Shown piece by piece: positions 17,159-27,296 of a stretch of DNA of 35,549 nt. The translations under genes were made by a program, and so were the position numbers. Each line of letters opens with the position of its first letter. The first letter of the stretch is position 1. The stretch is from a virus. The notes beneath the pieces are model-generated. The model worked only from the letters and a program-made list of their open reading frames with translations, had not been told where the DNA came from and did not search any database. The DNA lies in the IMG/VR virus record IMGVR_UViG_3300043425_000584, positions 1-35,549 of that record. One strand, written 5' to 3'.

Positions 17159-17981
17159 TAACTATTTTAGATTTAATGTTAGCGGAAATGATAGGTATTT
17201 GAATATACCCGTTGAAATTAATTTTGATAACACAGGTAGAGAAGATGGAATTAAAGATTTTGAAAGGGACGTATTAAAGGATTTAATTAATGGAATTGAT
17301 GATTTTGAAACTACAAAATTTGCAAACGCACCATATCAAACATCACCAAATGACACGGATATAAATTACCAATTTAATTTTTTTGACACAACAAATAGTA
17401 TAAGTGCCGCCACATCCACTGCTTGGTCAGACACATATAACAACGTCGGATTTTTGGATAATGAAATTTATTATTTTAATAATAGTTTTAAAAATAGCTT
17501 CTTCAAGTTAGACTTTTATGATACAAAAACAACAGAAAACCAAAGGGCATTTTTTACGGTAATATTACCAACACAACAAGGATTAAAAACTAATGGTTTT
17601 ATTGGTCCGACACAGGTACAAATAAATAAACCATCATTTAAATTGGATTATATTGGATCAGATAAAGAAGGGTTTTTTATATATTGGTTAAAAGAAACCG
17701 ATTATATAAATATAAATGAATTTTATATGACTGCTAAATTCTTTAACGGGAAAACCGGACAATTTATTCGACTTATGAATGAACCACAATCTATATTTAA
17801 CGGAAATGATAAGTTTAATTTTAATAAATCACAGTATTTTTATTATAAGTTAGTATTGAATTACAGTAACTATGAGTACGAAATATTCAAAGAGTTACCA
17901 CAACAAAATTTACCACCAACACTATTAAGAGTTGGGGATAATGCTAACCCAATAAAATGGTATGAATATGTTAACCCATAA
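17142..17981 (+). CDS. Structural protein, unknown, overlapping
   Basis: 279 residues. The ATG at 17142 overlaps the preceding gene by 17 bp; a GTG at 17151 is the alternative. Very rich in Phe, Tyr and Asn, as in NNNYFRFNV, FFDTTNSISAATSTAW and SQYFYYKLVLNYSNYEYEIF, giving a pattern of short strands. There are no cysteines in the visible sequence, in contrast to the later fibre genes. The stop overlaps the next start as TAATG. A baseplate or tail-tip part by context; no family recognised. Confidence 0.75.
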   Translation: MIIVNNNYFRFNVSGNDRYLNIPVEINFDNTGREDGIKDFERDVLKDLINGIDDFETTKFANAPYQTSPNDTDINYQFNFFDTTNSISAATSTAWSDTYNNVGFLDNEIYYFNNSFKNSFFKLDFYDTKTTENQRAFFTVILPTQQGLKTNGFIGPTQVQINKPSFKLDYIGSDKEGFFIYWLKETDYININEFYMTAKFFNGKTGQFIRLMNEPQSIFNGNDKFNFNKSQYFYYKLVLNYSNYEYEIFKELPQQNLPPTLLRVGDNANPIKWYEYVNP

Positions 17982-19069
17982 TGGATGAAATTAGATATAG
18001 TATAAGAGTATCACCCGAAGTTTTAAGTAGTGATATCATTTCAGAAACCTTTAATGGTGACTCTGGTTTAGATACGTTTGGTATCTATTCAGGTATGTCG
18101 TACATTTTAAGTGGAAACACTAATGGGACTTCTTTTTTAACTGGTTTGACTATACCGATAGTTTTTACACAATCACTAAATGATATTGGAGTCTATAGTG
18201 AGTTTGACGGTGACTTACTACAAAAAGACGTAATCACTAATTTTTTATATTCTGCAGATACTATAAACCCATATGACGTTTATGTTTATAATACTTCAGG
18301 AGATTTAACAATAGCATATTTAAGTTTTAGTACTTTTTATGTTGATTGGGGAGACGGCACACCAACACAACAGATTACTAACCAACCATTATTACATACT
18401 TACTTAAACACCCCTGACACCTACACAATTTCATTTTCGGGTTCTAATACTTGGGGAACAACCGTAATACAAAAACAAATAATATTACCATTGACAGGTG
18501 TTACTATATCAAACTTAGAAGGGACCGTAACATTAACACCACAATCGGGTAATTGGTCTGGCATACCTACAACCTATGATTTTATTTTTACGGGAGATTC
18601 TCAAAACAACTACCCGTCACAAATTTCTAGTACTTATACACAAATACCATTTCCTGTTTCAGGATTTACAACATCTAAATTAACAGATTTAAAAAGATAT
18701 GGGCCAGTACCGTACACAATCGGGTATCAATTTTTTAAAAATAACCAACTATATGGACAAGTAGACGATATAAATCAAGATTATACTGAATATACAATTA
18801 ACGGTATTAAGTATTATGATTTTACAAACGGTACTACTCTTTATTTGGTTAATAGTTCTGGATTTACGCAAGATAATATCACATTATCCGCAATAACTAA
18901 AAATGAAAGATTATTAGATTTTGTATTTGATCCTGAAGTACAAAGTAACGTTTATATTGAAAGAGGAAAATATACCGCATTTGAACCATTACAAAGATTG
19001 GGTGAGGTTGATAATATTGGTGACCTTACAAGATATGGTTACAATTATTATAAAATTAATACTGTTTAA
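17981..19069 (+). CDS. Tail-block structural protein with a PKD-like domain
   Basis: 362 residues, start overlapping the previous stop by one base (TAATG). A PKD-type Ig-like domain sits at about residues 100-172: STFYVDWGDGTPTQQI with the signature WGDG at 123-126, then HTYLNTPDTYTISFSGSN. PKD folds serve as extracellular spacers or adhesion modules in many bacteria and phages. The remainder is Thr/Ser/Gly-rich beta sequence; the end (FEPLQRLGEVDNIGDLTRYGYNYYKI) looks like a separate small domain. It ends the run of overlapping genes and is followed by a 33-bp gap with a TATTTATA motif. Confidence 0.8.
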   Translation: MDEIRYSIRVSPEVLSSDIISETFNGDSGLDTFGIYSGMSYILSGNTNGTSFLTGLTIPIVFTQSLNDIGVYSEFDGDLLQKDVITNFLYSADTINPYDVYVYNTSGDLTIAYLSFSTFYVDWGDGTPTQQITNQPLLHTYLNTPDTYTISFSGSNTWGTTVIQKQIILPLTGVTISNLEGTVTLTPQSGNWSGIPTTYDFIFTGDSQNNYPSQISSTYTQIPFPVSGFTTSKLTDLKRYGPVPYTIGYQFFKNNQLYGQVDDINQDYTEYTINGIKYYDFTNGTTLYLVNSSGFTQDNITLSAITKNERLLDFVFDPEVQSNVYIERGKYTAFEPLQRLGEVDNIGDLTRYGYNYYKINTV

Positions 19070-19084
19070 AAAGAGGAGATAAAC

Positions 19085-19091
19085 TATTTAT
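19085..19091 (+). promoter_or_regulatory. TATTTATA motif before gene 19103
   Basis: CTATTTATAAAATA lies 11 bp before the ATG at 19103. An AGGAG at 19074-19078 is 24 bp from the start codon, too far to act as its Shine-Dalgarno sequence. Confidence 0.38.
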
Positions 19092-19102
19092 AAAATAAAA
19101 AA

Positions 19103-20011
19103 ATGGCACTTGGAACATATGGAATAGTAAGACCGGCTGACGTTTCACCAGAAGATGTTGAGATAATATTACATTATACCGCATCAAGAGACGTTACTGA
19201 TAATTTTACTTTAAAAAAATTAAACACCGCAAACATACTTACACCTTATTTTCATAATAATAATACTGGCGGTAATGCTAATGTTGAGATTTTGGGTGGG
19301 TTATATAATTTAAGATTACCGTCTTCAGAGTTTAACAAAATTGGTATTTACACTTTAATGATAAGACCTGCTGAGATTAGAACAACAATATTAGATTGTG
19401 GGGTTTTATCTGCATTACCAAATGTTAAAGGTTTAATACTTGATATAAACCAAGTACCTTCACAATTTAGAAATAAGTTTGTTAACCAAGGATTGGTTGG
19501 ATTTAGAATTGAATATTTAAATGATGACGGAACTAAAACACCGAACTTTTATAGGATAGTAACTTCTTCTTTTTATTGTGAACCCGTTATAAGTGAACAA
19601 AGTAATACGTCACAAAAAGCAATAAGATATAGGTATGTTGATAACCCAACGGACTTGTTGTTTTTAACACTTTCACCATCAGCATCACCATCTAACAAAC
19701 CAACAGCAACACCATATATTGGACAACCAAATCAAAATATTATAATTACTAACACATTTTTTAATCCAATCACTATCGATATTCAAATGGCTGAACATGA
19801 TATCGATACGTTAGCGATTGCGTTATATGGTAATCAAACAAAAAGTATTGAAGACGGAGTATATACTCTTTATGATACGTCAGGTAATATTTACAAACAA
19901 TACAACTTATTTGAAATTAGAGATAACTTTAATGAGTTGTTATATGAGGTTAGACAAGATAGAGGTAATAACATCGATTTTAGTAAAAACTTTACAAATA
20001 TTATAACTTAA
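19103..20011 (+). CDS. Structural protein of tail block, unknown family
   Basis: 302 residues. Begins ALGTYGIVRPADVSPEDVEI, followed by LTPYFHNNNTGGNANVEILGG and a predicted beta core; a Ser/Pro/Thr-rich linker (SPSASPSNKPTATP, near residues 193-206) divides the protein into two domains. The C-terminal part ends DNFNELLYEVRQDRGNNIDF. I do not know the family; placement in the baseplate/tail run and the 1-bp overlap with the next structural gene suggest a virion role. First gene after a short AT-rich gap, so it may begin a late transcript. Confidence 0.77.
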   Translation: MALGTYGIVRPADVSPEDVEIILHYTASRDVTDNFTLKKLNTANILTPYFHNNNTGGNANVEILGGLYNLRLPSSEFNKIGIYTLMIRPAEIRTTILDCGVLSALPNVKGLILDINQVPSQFRNKFVNQGLVGFRIEYLNDDGTKTPNFYRIVTSSFYCEPVISEQSNTSQKAIRYRYVDNPTDLLFLTLSPSASPSNKPTATPYIGQPNQNIIITNTFFNPITIDIQMAEHDIDTLAIALYGNQTKSIEDGVYTLYDTSGNIYKQYNLFEIRDNFNELLYEVRQDRGNNIDFSKNFTNIIT

Positions 20012-22959
20012 TGGCTAAGAAAAAATTTTTATATCCACCAGCACCCCCAGTGGGATCAGATACCCCATTTGGTAATATTGTTGGGTTGCAATTAACCACA
20101 GGTGGGGGGTTAACGCAAGGAAATTTTCAATTTACGACGGCAGTTTATGAAAAAGTTAATAGAAAGTTTGACCAAGGTATATTTTCTAAAAAATATAATT
20201 TAGAAAACCTTGAAATCACTAATATTGCGCAAACAAAAAAAATAATACAAGAAAATTTTAAAGTATATCCTAACTTTGATATATCACAAGTGACCAGCTT
20301 TAGCCTATACGGATCGCTACAAAAAAGAATTTCAACGTCAATAACAAAAATAATTAACTATTTTCCTGCCGCTCTTGAAGTGAATTCTCAAACACTATCA
20401 TTAACAACCGGTTTAACTGCAACAAACATTGATTACGACCCTATTGAAAATATTACTTCTTTTGAGGTAAACGCGGCCTTCGCAAGAAACCCATTTGATA
20501 TTGACTACACTGTTTTTGCTGAAAAAAATATTGAGGTAAGACCAATTAAAGTTTCCCCATATAGAGATTTAACAAATAATTTTGAAGATTATGGGGTATA
20601 CATTAACGATCTGAGTATAGAATACGATATTTTAGATTTTGAACCGACAGAAAAATTAAATGAAGGATACATTTATTTAGTAGTTAACGGAGATCCATTT
20701 TCTGGGTTAACCTCAAGTACAAACACAATAATTATAAAACCAAACAACCTAAAGACTCAAGAAATTTTAAAAAATGACTTTGATGAGGTTGAACGTTTTT
20801 TATTAAACACCGAAACATCACCAAAATATACCGCTAATTTTAAGTACCCTGAATATGATGATAGTGGTGTATATGTGACTAAAAGTAAAAATTTAACGTG
20901 GACGTTAGATGGTTTATGGAATTTAGATATTAGAACGTCAGCATTTGAAGCATACCTTGACAATCTAAACCTTATAAGTGAAAATATCGATGAATACTCA
21001 ACTAATTTAATATCTAGATTTTTAGTTACTGGTTCGTTAAAAGAATTTGATACGTCTGATCAAAAAATGGAAAAAATACTTCAGTTGTACGGTAGAAGTT
21101 TTGATGAGGTTAAAAAATTTATAGATGCGTTAGGGTTTATGAATTCAGTTAACTATAGACCTAAAAATGACATACCATCACAATTATTATATAATTTATC
21201 ACAAACTTTAGGTATTGAAACAAACATATCACCAATAAATAATGAAGACTTATTAAGCTCTATATTTCAAACATCTACTGAAAAAATATATGCAGGTCAA
21301 TCACAAGATGCAACACCGGCAGAACTAAACTATCAATATTATAGAAATTTGATATTAAATTCTGCATACATGTTTAAAACAAAGGGTACTAGACAATCCA
21401 TAGAGTACTTAATGAGAATGATTGGTGCTCCTGACGCTTTGGTTGAATTTAATGAAGTAATATATTTGGCCGATACTAAATTAAATGTTGATGACTTTAA
21501 AGAAAGTTTAGCAACAATAACAGGTGGTACGGTTTATGTTGAAACACCCGCATTAGACCCCCAAAATACCTTTTCTATTTTAGGAGTAACATATACAGGT
21601 TTTACAACTGACGGCATTGTTGAAGATAATTTGTTTACTGAAGGAGATTATGGTATATCGAGCGACGGGTACCCAAAATCACCAACTTCAACTGACGATT
21701 ACTTCTTTCAAAAAGGATCGGGATGGTTTGAAAAATCACCTAAACATAGGTCACCACAGGAAGTGGACACTGAAAACTCGCAACTTAATCAAAACGAACC
21801 TGTGGTTATTACAAAATTAAAACCATATACTTTTGGACAAGATTATTTAGAAAGGTTTAGAAAGTTCCCTTTCATGAACCAAGGATATACCATAACAAAA
21901 GTGTATGACAATCAAAAATCTTGGGCGGCATCAACAACCGGTATTAGAAAAGATAATGCAAATTTTAATGGGGTTTATTATACGGTAGAAAACGATAAAT
22001 TAGTAATCAACTCTAAAAATATTGAACTTAACATTAATGTAGGTCAAGGGTTAATCTATGATGTATGGGATATGTCAGTTAAATATAACTACCCCATACC
22101 TAATAGTGGATTAACATCTCCATACCCATATCCCGGCGCTATTGATTGGACCTTCGTTAATCCAAAACCAAAAGAAAAAACGTTTTTTGAATTTGCTCAA
22201 ACATTTTTTAATAACTTAATAAACGTTAGAAATAGACAAACAATCACTGACGGTAAAACCGGAGGTTATCCAGCATTACAATCGATTTATTGGAAATACT
22301 TACAATCAGAACAAACGGTTGGCATACCATCCAATAAATTTACATACCAAAAAATGATTGATTTTACTTTAGGTATTGGCGATTATTGGCAAAGATTGAT
22401 CGAACAAGTAGTTCCTGCAACAACTTTATGGTTAACAGGACAAAAAATGGAAAATTCAATCTTCCACAGACAAAAATTTGTTTGGAGAAGACAAAGAGGA
22501 TGTCAATTCATACCTGTCTTATGTAAACCATGTGAATATAACGGACAGTTATTCGGTTATGATTGTATTGATCAAACATTAAAATGTAACTTATCAAGTC
22601 AAAACCCACCAAACCTTTTAAGTCAGTTATTAACAACACTTTTATCTAACAATGGGTACAACCAATCACAATGTGATTTAAATAGTATTGTTACGACATG
22701 GTTTGTTGATTGTCGTTTAGATAGTCAAATATTAGTACAAGAAAGTTTTTACACAGGATACGGATTTAATGATTACCCGACAAATAGTCAAGTTTTAACT
22801 GCAATTAACGATAAATTGGTTACATTATACCAATATGGATTAAATTATTATTTTGCAGGAAATACTTTAGTTGTTAGTAACTCAACATGTTATGACGACT
22901 TTACAAATAAAACATTATATCTAAATATAGGTATAGACATACAAATTAATTGTGGATAA
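20011..22959 (+). CDS. Large tail protein with a KGTR 'tail protein I'-like segment
   Basis: 982 residues. The N-terminus is Lys-rich (AKKKFLYPPAPPVGSDTPFG). Residues about 440-475 include YRNLILNSAYMFKTKGTR (KGTR at 458-461) and IEYLMRMIGAPD, which resembles the 'KGT' helix pair of baseplate-to-fibre adaptor proteins in the P2 gpI class; I treat that as weak evidence. The middle is mixed, and the C-terminal ~160 residues are Cys-rich (GCQFIPVLCKPCEYNG and following). It could connect baseplate to fibres: upstream neighbours are baseplate-like and the next gene begins the SprB-type fibre block. Both ends overlap neighbours by one base (TAATG). Confidence 0.78.
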   Translation: MAKKKFLYPPAPPVGSDTPFGNIVGLQLTTGGGLTQGNFQFTTAVYEKVNRKFDQGIFSKKYNLENLEITNIAQTKKIIQENFKVYPNFDISQVTSFSLYGSLQKRISTSITKIINYFPAALEVNSQTLSLTTGLTATNIDYDPIENITSFEVNAAFARNPFDIDYTVFAEKNIEVRPIKVSPYRDLTNNFEDYGVYINDLSIEYDILDFEPTEKLNEGYIYLVVNGDPFSGLTSSTNTIIIKPNNLKTQEILKNDFDEVERFLLNTETSPKYTANFKYPEYDDSGVYVTKSKNLTWTLDGLWNLDIRTSAFEAYLDNLNLISENIDEYSTNLISRFLVTGSLKEFDTSDQKMEKILQLYGRSFDEVKKFIDALGFMNSVNYRPKNDIPSQLLYNLSQTLGIETNISPINNEDLLSSIFQTSTEKIYAGQSQDATPAELNYQYYRNLILNSAYMFKTKGTRQSIEYLMRMIGAPDALVEFNEVIYLADTKLNVDDFKESLATITGGTVYVETPALDPQNTFSILGVTYTGFTTDGIVEDNLFTEGDYGISSDGYPKSPTSTDDYFFQKGSGWFEKSPKHRSPQEVDTENSQLNQNEPVVITKLKPYTFGQDYLERFRKFPFMNQGYTITKVYDNQKSWAASTTGIRKDNANFNGVYYTVENDKLVINSKNIELNINVGQGLIYDVWDMSVKYNYPIPNSGLTSPYPYPGAIDWTFVNPKPKEKTFFEFAQTFFNNLINVRNRQTITDGKTGGYPALQSIYWKYLQSEQTVGIPSNKFTYQKMIDFTLGIGDYWQRLIEQVVPATTLWLTGQKMENSIFHRQKFVWRRQRGCQFIPVLCKPCEYNGQLFGYDCIDQTLKCNLSSQNPPNLLSQLLTTLLSNNGYNQSQCDLNSIVTTWFVDCRLDSQILVQESFYTGYGFNDYPTNSQVLTAINDKLVTLYQYGLNYYFAGNTLVVSNSTCYDDFTNKTLYLNIGIDIQINCG

Positions 22960-25274
22960 TGGCGTGTATTAGTGGTTATACTTTAGGTGGTTATTATGAA
23001 TATGTGGATTGTTGTGGTATATTACAAACCGGAACCCAAAGATTTTATACTGAAGTTTGCGTAGATACTGCTTATAGTGGTTCTGTTGTAAATATTATTT
23101 TAGATACTGGTAGTACTTGTACCCAAGAATGTAATTTAGGTCCTTTAAATTATAGTTTTACTGTGACCGGTGTTTGTTATTCACCATCAGGAACAACAAT
23201 AATTACCCCAAATCAAGGAACACCGCCTTATACTATTAATAATGAAATACCAGGGACTTTAGGTTCACAATCAGGAATGGGTCCTTTTACTTTTTCGGGA
23301 CTAAGTGCGAGTACTTACGTCTTTAGGTTAAATGACTCTTCTGGTGGCATCAACGAAGACCTATTTATAAACGTAACAATAAGTGATTGTTACAAAGCAT
23401 CCATTTATAACGTAACCGGAACAACATGTAATCAAAACAACGGTAGTTTATATGTTAGTGCAACAACAACCGCTAGCCCTTACACTATTGTTCTTTTTAA
23501 AGATGGAACATACTATGATTTAATAACAACACCAACGCAACCATACCAATTTACTAATTTACCATACGGTTCTTATTACGCAACATTTATCGATTACGGT
23601 AATGTATCGGCTAGCACTGGAAGTGCGGTGATAGTTGCAAGTACTACCCCCGACTTTGGATTTTGGAAAGTGGATACCTCTACTTGTGTAATTGACCAAG
23701 GTAAATTGGCGGTTACGGGAACAACAGGTACGGGTCCTTTTACTTACTTATGGAGTAATGGGGAAACAACCCAATTAATATCAGGATTAACACAAGGGAC
23801 TTATTCATGTACAGTTACAGATAGTTTAGGGTGTTCGACAACTAAATCCGAAACTATAAATTCTGCGGACCCTTTAGGTGTTGGTTTGATTACGGCAGTA
23901 AATCCATCTTGTTTTTCTTCAGATGGATCGTTAGCGTATATAATAACAGGAGGTACAAGACCCCTTTATTATTCGGCATCTACCTCACAAGTTGGATATA
24001 CATTTGGAGACTCAATATTAATTGATAATTTAAGTAGCGGATCATATCTTCTTAACGTAAGAGACGCTAATTTTTGTGAGATAAATTTAACCGGGTTCGT
24101 ATCACCACCCAACGGATTTAATGTTGTTGATAGTGTGATTACTAATTCTAATTGTAATCAAAATGACGGTAGTATTTATGTTGAAATACTAGGTTTAGGT
24201 GGATTTTATACTTATGCGTTATCAGGACAAACAACAGGTACAGTACAAACAAACACAAGTTTAAACCAATCATATACCTTCAGTAATTTACCAAACGATA
24301 ATTATTTATTAATTATTTCGGGAAGTGGAACCGATTGTTATTACACAAGTAACATTACTGTAAACTCAGATCAAAAATTTACAATAAGCGCAACAACATC
24401 AGGTTCTACCTGTGGCTTTCCAAATGGTCAAATTAGTATTGAAGTTGGTAGTGGGTATACACAACCTTTAGATTACATATTAAGTAACGGACAATCTATT
24501 ATAGATTCATCTTTAACTTCATATACGTTTTCTAATTTATTTGCTGGAAGTTATACTGTGAGTGTTGTTGATGGTGATGGATGTAGTGTTTCTGAAAATG
24601 TAACAATAACAACCGCAGGTAGTTTAGTTAGTTTAATTAGTACCACAAATTGTACAAATGGTAGTAATGGAGAGGCTCAAGTTATAATCTATGACGGGAC
24701 ACCACCATTCACTTACCAATGGTCAAGTAACGTACCAAGTGGTCAAACAGGTTCTACCGTAACAGGCTTAACTGCAGGTACTTATAGTGTTTTAGTAACC
24801 GACAATAATGGTTGCACAAATAATCAAAACTTTAATATAGTTTGTACTGGTGTTTTAGTATCTAGTTATGAAATAATTTCTTTATGCCAGGATCAATTCG
24901 TAACAACAACGGGAAATAAAAGAGGGTTTTTAGAAATGTTAAATGAAGGGTTTATTGATTTAACATCGGGTTATACGAATTGCTATTTTAGTTCGGCAAC
25001 CTTTACGTGTGATGTTGACATTAATGGTAGCGCATTTACACAAACGTTTTATACCGCAACTACCCTGAATGATATACCACAAGATACTCTATGGCAGTCA
25101 ACAATTGAAAATATACTTTCAGGTATTTCAGATGTTGGAAGTTATAATGTCGATGTAATAAATAACCAACTACAGATAAAGTCAAATTGTAGTGGTGATT
25201 ATGATCCACTATCGGATGCGAATGTTAGTATAGGTCTAACAATAATTTATGATATATATTGTTTAACTCCTTAA
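22959..25274 (+). CDS. SprB-repeat adhesin-like tail protein
   Basis: 771 residues from ATG 22959, which overlaps the upstream stop as TAATG; an in-frame TTG 9 bases earlier is less likely. After a Cys-rich N-terminus (about 1-65) come roughly seven Ig-like repeats of about 75-85 residues. The clearest are PFTYLWSNGETTQLISGL with GTYSCTVTDSLGCS (about 260-294) and PPFTYQWSS with GLTAGTYSVLVTDNNGC (about 580-620). This is the SprB repeat pattern: conserved Cys near the start (NCxxxNG), G-PFTYxWS, G-L-AGTY-V-V-D--GC. Residues from about 628 form a separate domain (SSYEIISLCQDQ...). Such repeats are known in the Flavobacterium gliding adhesin SprB. No signal peptide, so it fits virion assembly in the cytoplasm, probably as part of a fibre. 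Confidence 0.85.
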   Translation: MACISGYTLGGYYEYVDCCGILQTGTQRFYTEVCVDTAYSGSVVNIILDTGSTCTQECNLGPLNYSFTVTGVCYSPSGTTIITPNQGTPPYTINNEIPGTLGSQSGMGPFTFSGLSASTYVFRLNDSSGGINEDLFINVTISDCYKASIYNVTGTTCNQNNGSLYVSATTTASPYTIVLFKDGTYYDLITTPTQPYQFTNLPYGSYYATFIDYGNVSASTGSAVIVASTTPDFGFWKVDTSTCVIDQGKLAVTGTTGTGPFTYLWSNGETTQLISGLTQGTYSCTVTDSLGCSTTKSETINSADPLGVGLITAVNPSCFSSDGSLAYIITGGTRPLYYSASTSQVGYTFGDSILIDNLSSGSYLLNVRDANFCEINLTGFVSPPNGFNVVDSVITNSNCNQNDGSIYVEILGLGGFYTYALSGQTTGTVQTNTSLNQSYTFSNLPNDNYLLIISGSGTDCYYTSNITVNSDQKFTISATTSGSTCGFPNGQISIEVGSGYTQPLDYILSNGQSIIDSSLTSYTFSNLFAGSYTVSVVDGDGCSVSENVTITTAGSLVSLISTTNCTNGSNGEAQVIIYDGTPPFTYQWSSNVPSGQTGSTVTGLTAGTYSVLVTDNNGCTNNQNFNIVCTGVLVSSYEIISLCQDQFVTTTGNKRGFLEMLNEGFIDLTSGYTNCYFSSATFTCDVDINGSAFTQTFYTATTLNDIPQDTLWQSTIENILSGISDVGSYNVDVINNQLQIKSNCSGDYDPLSDANVSIGLTIIYDIYCLTP

Positions 25275-25280
25275 TTAAAT

Positions 25281-25568
25281 ATGTCACAAATTTTAACAAT
25301 ATCAGGTGTTACGGGTGGTGTGCCGCCACTCACATTTTTTATTTGTGATCAAAATGGTAATAATTGTTCTTATTTAGGAAATAGTGGAGGAACATATACG
25401 GCATCCACATTTTACGCAAGTGCTTCTAGTTTTTTAATAAAAGTAGTAGACTCTAATGGTTGTTTAACATTAAAAACTGTCGACTGTCCTCCAGATACGT
25501 ACGTAATATTAACTGAAGATGGGTTTGATTTACAAACTGAAGACGGGTTTACTTTAGTGTTTTTATAA
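25281..25568 (+). CDS. Small single-domain SprB-like tail protein (paralogue A)
   Basis: 95 residues, 6 bp after the multi-repeat adhesin. It reads as one adhesin-type repeat: ISGVTGGVPPLTFFICDQNG, a central NCSYLGN, then FLIKVVDSNGCLTLKTVDC. The C-terminus repeats TEDGFxLxTEDGFTL, a short tail motif seen in other phage fibre-associated proteins. Two similar genes lie at 25587 and 29142. It may be a fibre-tip subunit or decoration; function is inferred from repeat type and position only. Confidence 0.75.
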   Translation: MSQILTISGVTGGVPPLTFFICDQNGNNCSYLGNSGGTYTASTFYASASSFLIKVVDSNGCLTLKTVDCPPDTYVILTEDGFDLQTEDGFTLVFL

Positions 25569-25575
25569 AACTATC

Positions 25576-25582
25576 TATTTAT
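25576..25582 (+). promoter_or_regulatory. TATTTAT motif before gene 25587
   Basis: TATTTAT within CTATCTATTTATTA ends 4 bp before the ATG at 25587, in an 18-bp gap. Confidence 0.3.
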
Positions 25583-25586
25583 TAAT

Positions 25587-26030
25587 ATGCTTATTGAAAT
25601 TACAGGAACAACAGGTGGACAATCACCTTATGATGTATTTTTATGTAATACAGGAGGGACCTCTTGTTTTTATATTTCAGGTAACACCAACATACCACCA
25701 TCGATTATTATTGATTCTGATAATTATTTTCCTAATGAAGATTCTCTTTTACTTAGAATAATAGATACTAATGGTTGTGTATTTGACGAAATTGAAGATT
25801 GTAGTTCAGGATCAACCGGTACTTGTGTTTGTAATGAATATAATATTAAATGGGATATACCTGGAATACTTAGTTTCACATACGACCCATGTTGTCCTAG
25901 TGGTGATACAGTGACCCAAACGGTTGCATATCCCACACCACTTACATTCTCGTCTTCAACAACACCAAACGTCATTTCAGGGACAGGCGGATATATTATA
26001 CTTTTAGGTGATATTTGCCCGTGTGTTTAA
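25587..26030 (+). CDS. Small SprB-like tail protein with Cys-rich C-terminal half (paralogue B)
   Basis: 147 residues. Residues 1-75 parallel the neighbouring small protein: ITGTTGGQSPYDVFLCNTGG, SCFYISG, then LLLRIIDTNGCVFDEIEDC. A Gly/Ser linker leads to a second part with CVCNEYNIKW and YDPCCPSGDTV and an ending DICPCV. The cysteine content suggests disulfides or a metal site after release from the cell. It is the last gene before the glycosyltransferase and lies between fibre genes, so a fibre component is likely. Confidence 0.75.
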   Translation: MLIEITGTTGGQSPYDVFLCNTGGTSCFYISGNTNIPPSIIIDSDNYFPNEDSLLLRIIDTNGCVFDEIEDCSSGSTGTCVCNEYNIKWDIPGILSFTYDPCCPSGDTVTQTVAYPTPLTFSSSTTPNVISGTGGYIILLGDICPCV

Positions 26031-26066
26031 TATTTAATATTTTGTAATATATACTACTATTTTCTT

Positions 26067-27266
26067 ATGAAAATTTTTGTACAGATAGCATCTTATAGAG
26101 ATCCCGAACTATTACCAACCATTAGAGATTGTGTTAGTAAAGCAAAACATCCGGAAAATTTAACTTTCGGTATTTGTTGGCAAAGAGACGAAACAGAATC
26201 TTTAGAAGAATTTACAGATGACCCAAGATTTAGAGTCATTGACATTCATTGGTCAAAAAGTAAAGGATTGTGTTGGGCTCGTTCTGAAATACAAAAATTA
26301 TGGGAAGGTGAAGAATATACTATGCAGTTAGATTCTCACCATAGATTTTTACAAGATTGGGACGAGGAACTGATTAATATGATGAATATGGTTGATTCAG
26401 AAAAACCAATTATTACCACATATGCCGGTATGTATAGACCAAGTGACAACAAACTTTTAAACGTTGAACCATATAAAATGGTTGCAAATAACTTCACACC
26501 AGGAGGAACCATTCTATTTTATCCGAACACAATACCAAATTGGGAAACACTTGAAAAACCAATACCCGCAAGGTTCGTAAGCGGACATTTCTTTTTTACA
26601 ATAGGAAAACATTGTGAAGAATACAAGTATGACCCCAACATATATTTTGCGGGAGATGAAATTAGTCTTTCAATTAGGTCTTATACGTTAGGATATGACT
26701 TATTTCACCCACATAAAACTGTTGTTTGGCATGAATACACAAGAGAAGGTAGGACGAAACATTGGACAGACTTTAATGAAGAAAATAAAAAATCAGGAGT
26801 CGTGGAAAAACAATGGTGGGAAATGGATCACGAGTCAAAACGAAGACTTAGGCACATGCTACAGGAAGAGGATAATAAAATTGATTTAGGTATATATGGT
26901 TTAGGTAATTTAAGGACACATAAAGACTATGAAGACTATGCTGGGATAAATTTTAAATTAAGAAAACTACATATTGAAACGGTAATTGGTACTGATCCAC
27001 CAATTAACGACCACACTGAATGGTACCTAGATGAAGAAAAAGAATATGAATTTGAATTTGACTTACCACATACCGAAAACTTTAAATTTATTTACATAGG
27101 GATTGAAAATAGTGGAGGAAATGTAATTTATAGGGAAGATATTACCGAATACCAAGAAAAGGTAAAAATAAGTTTTAAATCATTAGACAAACCTTACAAA
27201 TGGGTTTATTGGGTGTACGACACTACGGATAATTGGATAAATAGAAAAGATTTCATGATCAATTGA
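26067..27266 (+). CDS. GlcNAc-type glycosyltransferase (PF11397-like)
   Basis: 399 residues. Matches the GlcNAc glycosyltransferase family that includes the Dictyostelium Skp1 hydroxyproline GlcNAc-transferase: IASYRDPELLPTIRDCV (7-23), FGICWQRDETE (34-44), GLCWARSEIQ (67-76), the metal/nucleotide-sugar motif QLDSHHRF (87-94, acting as DxD/DxH), and YFAGDEISLSIRSYTLGYDL then HPHKTVVWHEYTR (193-226). Residues about 290-399 form a beta-rich, acidic extra domain of unknown role. It would transfer a sugar to a protein or glycan in the cytoplasm. It sits between tail-fibre genes, directly before the Pro-Thr-rich protein. The alternative is modification of host surface or of DNA; context favours a virion protein. 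It ends with TGA, one of only two TGA stops here. Confidence 0.86.
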   Translation: MKIFVQIASYRDPELLPTIRDCVSKAKHPENLTFGICWQRDETESLEEFTDDPRFRVIDIHWSKSKGLCWARSEIQKLWEGEEYTMQLDSHHRFLQDWDEELINMMNMVDSEKPIITTYAGMYRPSDNKLLNVEPYKMVANNFTPGGTILFYPNTIPNWETLEKPIPARFVSGHFFFTIGKHCEEYKYDPNIYFAGDEISLSIRSYTLGYDLFHPHKTVVWHEYTREGRTKHWTDFNEENKKSGVVEKQWWEMDHESKRRLRHMLQEEDNKIDLGIYGLGNLRTHKDYEDYAGINFKLRKLHIETVIGTDPPINDHTEWYLDEEKEYEFEFDLPHTENFKFIYIGIENSGGNVIYREDITEYQEKVKISFKSLDKPYKWVYWVYDTTDNWINRKDFMIN

Positions 27267-27296
27267 TAAAAACAATTAATAAAATGAAATTCCCAT

